Assembly: GCA_032209605.1 (NCBI GenBank)
Contig: JASFXZ010000015.1
Coordinates: forward strand, 3,286,001 to 3,350,000
Reading direction: 5' to 3'
DNA: 64,000 nucleotides
Origin: Mactromeris polynyma
Lineage: Eukaryota > Mollusca > Bivalvia > Venerida > Mactridae
The notes below the pieces were generated by a model. It searched no databases, was not told the DNA's origin, and worked only from the letters and a program-made list of their open reading frames with translations. Positions within the stretch are counted from its first letter, which is position 1; every line of letters begins with the position of its first letter. The position numbers and the translations under genes were made by a program. Below, in pieces: positions 21,991 through 31,660 of this stretch.

Positions 21991-23974
21991 ATAGTGATTA
22001 TGAAATTATCGGAATAAGCGCCCGATGCTAAAGGAGAGTAATTAAGACCATCTAATTTGATGGACTCTAGCATGCAAATTTAGCAATGACATTTAAAACA
22101 TTTCTATGCGCAAATTACCCTTTGTGAAGACGTCTTTAGACATTTGCATGAAATTGAACAGTGCATAAGTCAAAGATTGGAACCATGCAGAAATAATTGA
22201 GTTACAGTATTTTCTCACATCGCATGATATGATGTTACGCGCTCTGGAAGTCTTTAAGATCTATACTAGTATCTTAAATATATAACTCAACAAACGAAAA
22301 CTAAAACAAAGACTATGGGATTCGTTTCAAAGACTGTAACTATCTAGAAGTATTTGGATATATATATCTATTAACTAACTAGTACATGTACATGTGTAAA
22401 TGAGATATAAACAAGAAACAAACTACTCGGCGCATCCACTAAGTTAAATATTATAGATTATTTTTAGATAGTGTTAATACTGTGGAATTATTACTTAAGG
22501 TATCGAACAAATAAGATCACGAACTTGTAAAGAAGTTTCATGAGTTTCTTAAAATAAGATTTAAAAATGCACCGTTAAAGCAAAAATAGACAAACAGTAT
22601 CTGAGTATTGGAAAAGTGTTGGAAGTCCCCGAATGACGGGCAGTGGAGCTTATATACTACCAGGATATCGACAGCCCACATCATGGCACCCACATTCCAC
22701 ATCTGTTGCGGTGTGGCCCACAGTGTGGGTCGTGGCAAAAAGAACGCCAAGTGCTTGTTATTAAAATAAACATTAACACAGGCCTTCACGTATAAACTAT
22801 TCTTGAACAAAATAAAGTATACATCAAATAACCTCATAAGGCATTTTCTTGGCATTCTTCACAGAAAACATCGTAAAAGGTACTGAGAAAATTCTGAAAC
22901 AGCGGTGCAGTAGAGCGTGGCGGTTGCTAATTAATCGTCACAGTGAAATCCAAAATGGCTGACAAATACATGTTCTGCACGATGCAAGAACCTAAAAAGA
23001 CTAAAATTGATGATATAACAATATATAGGATAACATAGACTTACAGGAACGTGCATTTAACAAATAGTAAGTGCTTTCAACATGAAGTTATAAACTGATG
23101 ATTGCAAACATGACTAGGATAAATAGTGACAAGTCGCGAAAACATGTTACAAAAAAACATAATTATGTCACCGAAAACGTAACGAAACAGACTTAAATGA
23201 TGGCAGAAATAAAAGCTGGCACATTATGTAACGTTGTGTTGCTGTCTTGTTAAATTAAACCAAGTCAGCAACCAAGTCCATGTACTGTCGTCAGCAGTAG
23301 CTACAAAAAGTAAAAGTAAACAAAAGACGTATCATGATGGGAGCAAGTGAAGGATGAATGTACCACACTCCCTAGGTTCAGGTAAATTATAGAACATTAC
23401 TATAAGACAATATAAATATATAATTCATTGCTCCCAAAAGACTCGGCAAACTGAGTAAAACAATCTAAAGGTTGGACAATAAATTACAGTTTTCTATATC
23501 TGTTTCAGAAAACAATGAAGGTTTTTCCGAAAAGTTTCACTAATAATGTAATGTAGCCCTCTGTTTTGCAACTTTGGACAATTGTCCCCTTTAGACCTCA
23601 AAAGGTATTTAAAAATTTAAAGCGTACAAGTTAAAACCAGATCAAAATTAAAGGAAAATTTGGAACAAAAATAAGTAAAACTTGTGACCATTTACAGTCA
23701 AACGTGTGAGCAAAGATCTACAACAATAATTGCTGAATGATCTTCGTCTTATGTCTGATGGTTTCATTTCTGACAATGATTTAGGTGTCTTTCTTCTTTT
23801 TGACGACATGTCTGTGTTTAAGACAAATGCGCTCAAACAGCAGTTCTACTAAATGTCATTTAAATAATTATATATTTAAAGGCAGTTATTTATGGCATGA
23901 CAAACGTTGCAGTATTATATCGTTGATAAATATTGTCTACTTTTATATATTTATTCGAAGCCGTGAACATTTTT
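21991..23974. other. No supported gene
   Basis: AT-rich. A - strand frame at 22,538-22,855 overlaps the GC-richer, partly palindromic stretch CCCACAGTGTGGG near 22,718 but has no family resemblance or splice support. Confidence 0.45.
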
Positions 23975-24250
23975 ATTGTAAAACAAAAATATTTATTCAA
24001 TAATTTAATATAATCATTCAATCCCAAAAAATATTTTTTGTGAATCAAAAATAGTTTTGTATCAACAACAAATATTTATTGAAGACGACTAAATATTCAT
24101 TCAATATTTTTAATATATTCATTCAATCCCCAAAATAATTATGTTAAACAAAAATATTTTGTTATCAAAAACAAAAATATTTCTTTATTGTTACATAATA
24201 ATCATTCAATAGTTTTAATATCTTTATTCTATCCTTTAAAACTAATTGTT
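23975..24250. repeat. Diverged ~100-bp tandem repeats, extremely AT-rich
   Basis: Three diverged units each contain 'aacaaaaatatttattcaat' and '..ataatcattcaatccc' blocks (about 23,980, 24,065 and 24,165). A low-complexity ancient tandem array; no function assigned. Confidence 0.55.
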
Positions 24251-24319
24251 CAATAATTTGCATCATGGGAAAGTTGCGTTTTTGTTACGATAGTTTTCAT
24301 TGGTTGACTTCAAAACAAC

Positions 24320-24333
24320 ATGGCAGCGCGCAG
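24320..24333 (+). CDS. Candidate first coding exon (MAAR...)
   Basis: AACAACATGGCAGCGCGCAG|GTAAGTC: an ATG in good initiation context followed 14 nt later by a near-consensus donor. Splicing in phase 2 to the acceptor TTGTACAG at 24,658 keeps an open frame to 24,842. Both halves are short, so this is only a model. Confidence 0.3.
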
Positions 24334-24658
24334 GTAAGTCATGGCCGAATCTTGTAAGAATGTTGTATTTTTGTTGTATGCTGATAATGTAGATATTTGT
24401 GTGTGATTAAGCGTAAGGACAGCGTTAATTAAAGTATTTGTTCAATGAAAAAAAGTGATAATAGTCGACTCGCAATGAATACCACTGAAACACGATGTCG
24501 GTTTCCTTTCCCCATACACAGGACTGGTATCGGTATCTGTTGCAGTACGTAGCAGGGGCAGTGCTGGCATAGATGCTACTAGAGTGGAGAGGTCACTCTT
24601 ATTAAGTATACGGGTGTGCTGAATTCTCATTTAAAATCCTAGCTGGCCCATTGTACAG

Positions 24659-24842
24659 TTGTAAGTGGGGCAAAGAAACCTGCAAATTTATAGAAATGCA
24701 GCCTAACACTGCTCACATATCCACCGATTTCGGTTACGGTGATTGTACGATGTCATCCCGCCTGTTTTCCAAACGCACACTCGTCCGACCAGAGACGAAA
24801 TTTTCAAAAGCCCCAGAGTCGGCAGGTTGGTGGCACGTTTGA
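24659..24842 (+). CDS. Candidate second exon of a small unknown protein
   Basis: Open after acceptor TTGTACAG at 24,651-24,658. Joined to the exon at 24,320-24,333 it reads MAARSCKWGKETC then FGYGDCTMSSRLF, RPETKFSKAPESAGWW and stops at TGA (24,840-24,842), about 65 residues in all. Codon composition is less AT-rich than the surroundings, which suggests present or former coding use. No signal peptide and no family recognised. The opposite strand (24,442-24,630) is also open, so a degraded transposon is an alternative explanation. Confidence 0.28.
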
Positions 24843-25206
24843 AGTACACACCCGTGTAGGCAGACATTTTTCTGTTATTAACAATAGTTAATCAGCAAGT
24901 TTCTTTGGGGTTCTTTCTTTTGCGTAAGTGATGTCAGATCAAATCCGTATTCTAGTTGATATTGCAAATGCGTACCGCTAGTTTTTGTTAGACATTGACT
25001 ACAGGAATATGAAGACCTTGGCACTTCAGAATAACAGACTTGGGATAACTCATCCGATGAGTGTCCGCGGATTTCGCATACTATAGCAATTGGCTCTGAC
25101 GAGCCCCTAGCTAAAACGTCCTTAAATCGAACATTTGTTAAGGCTTCAACAACGACAGGAAATCTAAACGTTTTCTATTATAAAATGATTTCAACCAAGA
25201 ACAGAA

Positions 25207-25395
25207 TCAGTTAAGATCATTGAATACAGGCACTGCTACCACTTCATTTCCATGAACATTCATTATGTCACTGGGAAATACATATATTATTCCGGTAACT
25301 TGTGTGCCGAAAGAGATGGGCGAAGTTGAAATAACATACTTGTTTAACAGTTTCCCAGGGTAGTAAACAACAACTGTCAGTGTTATTCGAGGCAT
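25207..25395 (-). CDS. Candidate - strand exon of unknown type
   Basis: A - strand frame reading MPRITLTVVVYYPGKLLNK, GTQVTGIIYVFPSD and a stop at 25,207-25,209. Acceptor-like CACTGACAG and GTTGAG precede it, in a phase compatible with the small exon at 25,978-26,037. Beta-strand-like hydrophobic alternation is visible but no family is recognised. Weak. Confidence 0.22.
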   Translation of the reverse strand: MPRITLTVVVYYPGKLLNKYVISTSPISFGTQVTGIIYVFPSDIMNVHGNEVVAVPVFNDLN

Positions 25396-25977
25396 ATGTC
25401 CTCAACGAAGCGAAATACAGAACATTTCCTCTATTCAATACATGCATAATATCAAATACACATACTTACTACATTAATAGGGTCTGACAAAAATCTGAAT
25501 AAAAAAATAAACATAGTTTCGATCAAAGTCTAAGCTGGTACATATTAGAAGTGGCTCAGAAACAGCCATGTTATTTTCATTTCTTCAACCATCATAACAA
25601 TGATATAATTTAACAAAACGAAAGTACAGACATCGTTTTACTTGTGTCTCATATAACTTATTAAATCAGACTTATATGTCCTGTCATTTTCTTCAATAAA
25701 ATCGGACTGACGTCTACTGGTGTTGATTTCGTTCTGTTTCTAAAGCGTGTTTGACTTAATCATATTTAATAGTTATAACGCAAAATCAGTATTATTGCTT
25801 ATATTTTGAACATTTAGAAACAACAACATACAACATCAATGACACAAACATGAAACTTCAGTCTCTAAAATTAAAGATAACACATACTAAGTTATTTTGA
25901 ATAAAAGGATAACAGTAATTTTGTATCGTTCATTACAATGTATTTGTCAACCAAATAGTTCAAGAAGTGAAACATAC

Positions 25978-26037
25978 CTGTCGTTGTGGTGTAACCGAAG
26001 CCTCCTTCGATTTCGGATTGAACAATCGTTGTTATAA
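25978..26037 (-). CDS. Possible upstream exon of the F-type lectin gene
   Basis: 60-nt - strand exon between acceptor GTACATTCAG and donor ACGACAG|GTATGT, phase 1-1. It encodes ITTIVQSEIEGGFGYTTT and joins in frame to the lectin exon at 18,189-18,404 (G|AT = Asp). The phase match and orientation are the only links; the intervening intron would be about 7.6 kb and hold the integrase remnant. A threonine-rich linker before an F-type lectin domain would be reasonable. The signal-peptide exon was not found. Confidence 0.32.
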
Positions 26038-26455
26038 CTGAATGTACTTTTTGAGTTATGGTTATATCACGTTTTTGATGGAAGAGAGATTAAATTGTTC
26101 CAGGGAAAGCCATATGAAAAATACAATGCCTCCCTAATATATACCCAAACAGAAATTAGGCACTGAATAGGAGTAAAAATACGCTTGTACGGGAATATGG
26201 ATGCAAAAAAAAATCGACAATAAAGAACAACTAAGGAACATTTTGGGGCACAACAAGGGGGTTATTAAATGGATGAAATACATCGTGGAACAAGAGAGAT
26301 TAAGAAAGTCAGCAATAGGCCGAAAGGAAAATAGAACATGACTATTAAATCAAGTGAAAGAACTGCACATGGGGAAGGGGAACATAACACACTTCTGAAA
26401 CACAAATAATAACCATACAGCGGTTTAAAGCCTTGAAATTGTCAGTAACTGCTAG
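26038..26455. other. No recognised feature
   Basis: Purine-rich noncoding sequence; nothing recognisable. Confidence 0.5.
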
Positions 26456-26547
26456 TAATGGCGCAGTCACACTATAACGTATAGCAGTAACGTATGCCGA
26501 CGTATGATAATTTTCACCAACACGCTGGTGTACGTTGACATAAGTTA

Positions 26548-27534
26548 TGTAGCTGTCACACTACACCGTATAGCGTTAACGGACGCCCAACGTATATAAA
26601 ATTGCGGCAGAAATTTATCCGGTGACGAAAGGCATCCCCCGCTGCTGCCCGGTGCTCTCGCGATCGGTGTATGGGGCGCATAAAACGGACAAAACGCACA
26701 ATGACCGCACGATCAACGCACATATACAGGACGAACAACGTTCAATTAACGGACATCACAGTACTAGTAACGGACTTGTACCGCGTAAAACGTTAGCGCA
26801 ACGCATGAGAAACTGACAAAACGTTCTTCGAACGTTTGACGAACGTATTTCTACCGGTCACGTGACGGACAAAACGGGTATAAAGAGTCCGATATTTTTG
26901 TGTTCCGGCACGATAGTTTCCGCTCGCTTAGACATCACACGTGCTGAAGTAATTCCAAAATGCCAAAAACGAAGTCTACGAATGCTGGGAAGGGTCCAAT
27001 ATCACCATCTCCCCCCTCTGATAGTAGTGGCGTTGTTGGAGAACAGACCACCAAAGAACAAGATACCATTCAAGTTACACAGGTAGAAACCCTGTCTTAA
27101 TCTGGAGAAAAGTCTAGTCAGTCAAAGAAGCTCAGTCCGTTATTTATCAGTTCCTATGCGTTCCTCGTCAGTTATCGTCCGTTAAACATACGTTGCATGT
27201 CCGGTAGTAGTCCGGCCGTGAATCAGGGCCACCGGACAAGAACGGATGCGAACCGGACAAGTACAGAATAAGTAAAGTACGAGTAACGAACAAAACGCAT
27301 AGAAACGCATTGCTACCGTACATATAACGGACAACTTTGTCCGGTGGTGTACGTTCCAAATGTTGAACATGTTCAAAACCTTCCACCGGATGGAACGAAC
27401 ATCGCCGGACGAGGAGCGTAGGCGCCGCATAAGAAACGGAAAAGAAACGCATGCGAACGGACACGAACGGATTGAAAATTTTGTTATACGTTGGATGTCC
27501 GTTAACGCTATACGGTGTAGTGTGACTGACCCAT
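26548..27534. mobile_element. Inner, related TIR element nested in the outer one
   Basis: GTCACACTACACCGTATAGC then GTTAACGGAC starts at 26,555 and is mirrored up to 27,526; the inverted arms match for about 45-50 bp with few differences. The CAGTCACACTA core is shared with the outer element, so the two are relatives. Flanks are TTA on the left and TAA on the right, an imperfect Harbinger-type duplication. The interior keeps a promoter and a first coding exon (26,960-27,100) but no transposase. Confidence 0.7.
26960..27100 (+). CDS. Retained first exon of a transposon gene
   Basis: Inside the inner element a TATA-like GGTATAAAG (about 26,878) precedes an ATG at 26,960. The frame reads MPKTKSTNAGKGPISPSPPS and DSSGVVGEQTTKEQ, then VTQ before the donor CAG|GTAGAA at 27,082; unspliced, it stops at TAA 27,098-27,100 (46 residues). 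A basic Ser/Pro-rich start spliced after about 41 codons looks like the N-terminus of a transposon-encoded protein whose downstream exons were deleted when the nonautonomous form arose. Harbinger elements encode a transposase and a Myb-like protein; which one this began is unknown. Confidence 0.4.
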   Translation: MPKTKSTNAGKGPISPSPPSDSSGVVGEQTTKEQDTIQVTQVETLS

Positions 27535-28192
27535 AATCGGGTAATTTTGGTATAAGTTGTATACGCTAAAAGCACGCTGGTATAAGCTGGCATACGTTGT
27601 TATACGCTGAGGCCGAAATAATTGTTTGTGCATGCACAAAACTTTTGGGCGTATGCCGACGTCCTCTTCATAGGTTAGGCATACGTTAGGTATACTCTAC
27701 CCATACGCTTAGTACGTTACATGTAGGTTACTCATACATCGGGATACGCTAAGTACGTTAGAGGTAGTTTACTCATACGTCGAGATACGTTGGCATGAAG
27801 CTCGCTGACTACAGTATGAATGCGGTAATGTAGAGACCGGCGCCGTATTTACGTAGAACGTCACGTGATCGTCGGTAACACGCCGAGTGCGCTGCGCATA
27901 GGTTTATCATAAGTTACTCATACGTGGGGCATAAGTGGAGAACGTTGGACATACGCTGGTCATACGCTGTGATACGCTGCCATAAGTTATATATAAGTTA
28001 GTGATAGGTTACTTATAGGTTAGACGTACGATATGTATACGTTCAATACGTTATGCATACGCCCAATTTATTCATGCTGTAGAATTTTCGATGCTTTTTT
28101 GGGCGTATGCCGACGTGTTGACATTATTTTATGATTTTTCATACGCTAGGTATAAGTTTCTCTAATACGTCATAGTGTGACTGCACCATAAC

Positions 28193-28290
28193 AACTAGCT
28201 AAATTCATACATAACCGCTATATGGTCATTGATTTTGAACACATACACATACATTAAAAACAATGAACCATTACGTATACAATAACAAAT
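28193..28290. repeat. Short dispersed repeat, right of the outer DNA element
   Basis: CGCTATATGGTCATTGATTT and flanks match 16,440-16,530. Confidence 0.5.
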
Positions 28291-28589
28291 ACGCTGTGTA
28301 CAATCCAATAAAAAGAAACAAGCAACCTTAAACAGCGAAATAGAGGGAAAAGTTGCATTGTTACTGTCAAATGACGTCATATGTAGTACATTACGTCCTA
28401 CAAGAAAAAGCCTGCAGAAATCTAACTAATAAAAATAAATACACAATGCACTGAGAAGTGGAAGAATATAAGGTTGGTCATTCCGCCTGACGAGGCAACC
28501 TCTGCTTTACAAATGAGACAATCTGCCTTTATCGCCAGTCGTTTTAAAGTAATTCAAACAAAATCTTTTTCCCGACATTTTTGCCCGAC

Positions 28590-29212
28590 GATTTAAGTTT
28601 GTGTAACTAAAACGCTTACATTTACGTTTGTGTAATAATATAGAACATCAATGTGACCCAACCCAAGGGAGAATACTCTATTCGTTTCAAACAATGATAA
28701 AACATACACAGTCTCCCTTTACAAAGCATTATACGGCGATAATTACACCATCAATGTATTGAGTATCAATATAGTATGGGCTATCGGTACATACTGATAG
28801 ATCAATCTAGCCCATGTAAGGTGCTGGTATTCGAAAGTAAAGTAATTATACTGTATGTATCAATATATTTGAAAAATAATTTCATTTTTGTGTTTTAATA
28901 TACAAATGTACACTAGTCAAATGTTCTACGTTCATACGTTGAGCGTATTACTTGGAAAGTAACGGTATATTATTTCATTCGATGCAAGAATCAATTAGCT
29001 CTACTGTTAATACATTAAACCTCTGAATCCAATAGGAAAATATCAATAAGCTACAATTTATTTCATTCGTGTAAACTGCAAAAGTCGCAAACCAATAAGC
29101 AGAATGTCCTCCGAGATCTCTGATTTGCGTAATGAAATGATGACATTGTGTAAATAGCGCAGCGGGAATGCATTTCATGTTTGCAGAAATTAGTTCTTGC
29201 ACAAATAATATA
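28590..29212 (+). repeat. Tandem duplication, left copy
   Basis: Blocks AACGCTTACATTTACG, CTATTCGTTTCAAACAA, ACATACACAGTCT, ACACTAGTCAAAT and CATACGTTGAGC recur in order at 29,285-29,812. The later block 'tgtgtaaatagcgc..gcatttcatgtttgc' also has its partner. Noncoding. Confidence 0.7.
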
Positions 29213-29284
29213 TTGTGTTTAAGGCCCGGATTACACTCAGGCGTGGGTTAGGCATATCAATTGTAATAAATACATAATAAATTT

Positions 29285-29812
29285 GTAAAACTAAAACGCT
29301 TACATTTACGCTTATGTGTTAGAGAGCATCTAGATGACCCACTGGAGACAACTCTATTCGTTTCAAACAAGGACAACACATACACAGTCTGCCTTTACAA
29401 AGCATTATTGTGCTATATTCAGACCATTACTGTGTTGAGTATCGATATGGTAAGAAATACCGGTACATACTGATATATCGATCCAGTCCATATAAGCTGC
29501 TGCTTTACGAAAGTTGGTGTTAAAGTAATTATAAAGTATGTGTCAATATATTAAACAAATTGTGTTCGTGTTTAATTATACATATGTACACTAGTCAAAT
29601 TTTCTACCTTCATACGTTGAGCTTATTACTGGGAAAGTAACGGACTATTATATCATTCGTTATTCAATAGCTAGTTATCCGTGCACTTCGATGATAGCCT
29701 GACATTTTTGGCGCATGGAGAATATGTAATTGTGTAAACAGCGCTGCGCTTGCCGAGTGCGTTCTATGTTTGCGTAAGGTCGGCTATAAGTTTTTGTACA
29801 CGTCACAATTGT
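29285..29812 (+). repeat. Tandem duplication, right copy
   Basis: Partner of 28,590-29,212, about 690 bp downstream, clearly diverged and with several small gaps, so the duplication is old. Confidence 0.7.
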
Positions 29813-31179
29813 CGGACGATGTCGCCCTTACCTAGATTCTACATATTTTTCAGATTGTGTTGTTTTTCATTATTTGTTCATTCTGAGTTGACTTGAGAAA
29901 TCTATTGTTGTTACATTTAACGGAGCGCAATATCGAACTTGATTACAGCAACCGTCATACGTCGTCATATGTATCTCCCTCTTGTACACTGGGCGAACCG
30001 CTCACCTCTTTGTCGGTAAACGCGCGCTCTTCTGTATTTTCCTAATGCGGTGGACCTATAATCGTCGCTGATTACAATCGGCCCTTGTAAACCCTGCGTA
30101 TCGTCTGTCTCAATCTCTTAGCAATAACGTAGTTCATGCGCACGTAAACCTTTACGTAGAATTGTGTCACTAATTGGCCAATAGCGATTTCCGATCGTGA
30201 CTCTTGCTGTTTCCCAAGCATCCAGTCAATATATATGGAGATCGGTTAAAAAATATTGTCGATTTGTTGTGGAGTTGTTACAATCATTCTAGCGTGTCTG
30301 CTGCGATCGGCTGCAATGCCGGTGGCATGGGATTCTCACGAAGAGCGTTGCTATCGCCCTAGGCTCTCGGTTAAATGCCCGTGCTAATTGAAATTAGAAA
30401 TAATGTTTGAACTATTAAGTGGCACTCACAGTGTCATCTATTATGCTTAAGGTACGTATCAGGTTACCTGACCGAAAAATAATGATTCACTGTTAATAGT
30501 TAAATGGTAGTAGTAATTCGGACGACAAACTACCACTTGAACGCTATTACCAAGGTTGCCAGCACTTACAAATTATGATAATGAATTATAAAGAAAACAA
30601 GGCATCTTCTTGAGCAAGTCAGCTTTTATATTATTTATCCCTGAGACATAAATACACCATGTTTACATCTTTGTATCAAATGATGAAGAACATTTCGAAT
30701 AAAACATGCATTGCAAATTTCTGTGGATGTAGTTGTTCGAAATATATACACATATCTTAATGGCACTTTTGTTCTGGGAATAAATACATATTGCGAGTTG
30801 AGGTAAATGTTATACTTTCTCTAAAATGTAACAACTGGAGAAATAATTAAAGCTTAAAACTGAAAATAGTTGATATGTTTAAAGTAATTATGAAACATCG
30901 ACACGTATATTTCACTCAATATTTTATGAAAGTCATGTACTTAATGCACATTGTATAGAATATGAGTTTTAGACCACAAACTGGTTCTGTATGTTTGCCT
31001 GTGTATTGTATTAAATTGAACCTTGAGTTTCAAACATCATTTTAACAATTTCATAAGTTCAAGATTTGATTGGACACCTGTACATACAAATAACATTTGT
31101 AAAACATTGCACCTGGATTATACCACTTCCTTTTCAAGAGTTTAACGCGTAAATATAAAATACCACTTTGTCAATGGAT
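29813..31179. other. No supported gene; one small repeat pair
   Basis: 30,000-30,400 is a less AT-rich, CpG-containing stretch with CAATATATATGGAG near 30,225, possibly promoter-like but unsupported. About 30,735-30,845 resembles 32,845-32,945 (shared GGAATAAA and ATATTGCGAG). Confidence 0.4.
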
Positions 31180-31660
31180 AGATATATTTAAGCCACCTTC
31201 GAAGAAGAGATATTGCTTTGCACACGGTCGGTCGGTAACTCGAGAACGCCTTGACCTTGTGGTCCACACATTGATCGCGGGGTAGTAGAGGAACCCTAGT
31301 GAGTATGGGGTCACTAGATCAAAGGGTACTGGGGTCAATTGTATATGGAAATGGAATGTTTCGGCCAAAAACTCTACCCTCCTTAAACGTATTGCATTTG
31401 TATTGTAGATGTACCGCATGATTTTGGGGTAACTGAGTCATAGGCCAAGGTCAACCTAACCATGAAATGGAAATCTTCGATTTCTCGGGACCTAACTTGG
31501 TAGGATGATTGTCTGCGGGTTGTAGATAAAACCTATCAATTTGGAGTCACTAGGTCAAACTGACCATTAGATGAAAATCATTTTCTGCAAATAACGCGAC
31601 TACCCTTAGGCCTCCCAAGTTTAACTTGGTAGTTCATGTCTCATTATGCTTTTTGGTTAG
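31180..31660. repeat. 'TTATGCCCCCCTTCGAAGAA' repeat, copy 2
   Basis: CACCTTCGAAGAAGAGATAT, CGGTCGGTCGGTAACTCGAG and 'cctaacttggtaggatgattgtctgcgggttgtag' match the family at 11,813 and 44,735. Noncoding. Confidence 0.65.

Larger units (their letters stand above)
26459..28188. mobile_element. Outer PIF/Harbinger-like DNA element with TAA duplication
   Basis: The left end TGGCGCAGTCACACTATAAC and the inverted right end TGGTGCAGTCACACTATGAC match at 18 of 20 positions. Both are flanked by TAA (26,456-26,458 and 28,189-28,191), the 3-bp duplication typical of PIF/Harbinger elements. The interior is rich in CATACG/TACGTT words, and GTATGCCGACGT recurs near 26,492, 27,652 and 28,105. No transposase is present, so it is nonautonomous. 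It sits in a copy of the short repeat also seen at 16,440 and contains a second element. Confidence 0.72.

Noticed and set aside
22538..22855. 105-codon - strand frame
   Set aside because: No family, covers palindromic words, no splice support.
27168..27593. 141-codon - strand open frame
   Set aside because: It runs straight through the inner element's inverted terminus and low-complexity 'acgg' sequence, has no family resemblance, and is best explained by stop-poor composition.
28372..28379. CRE-like TGACGTCA (also at 56,087-56,094)
   Set aside because: Eight-base motif with no associated start site, leader or exon nearby.
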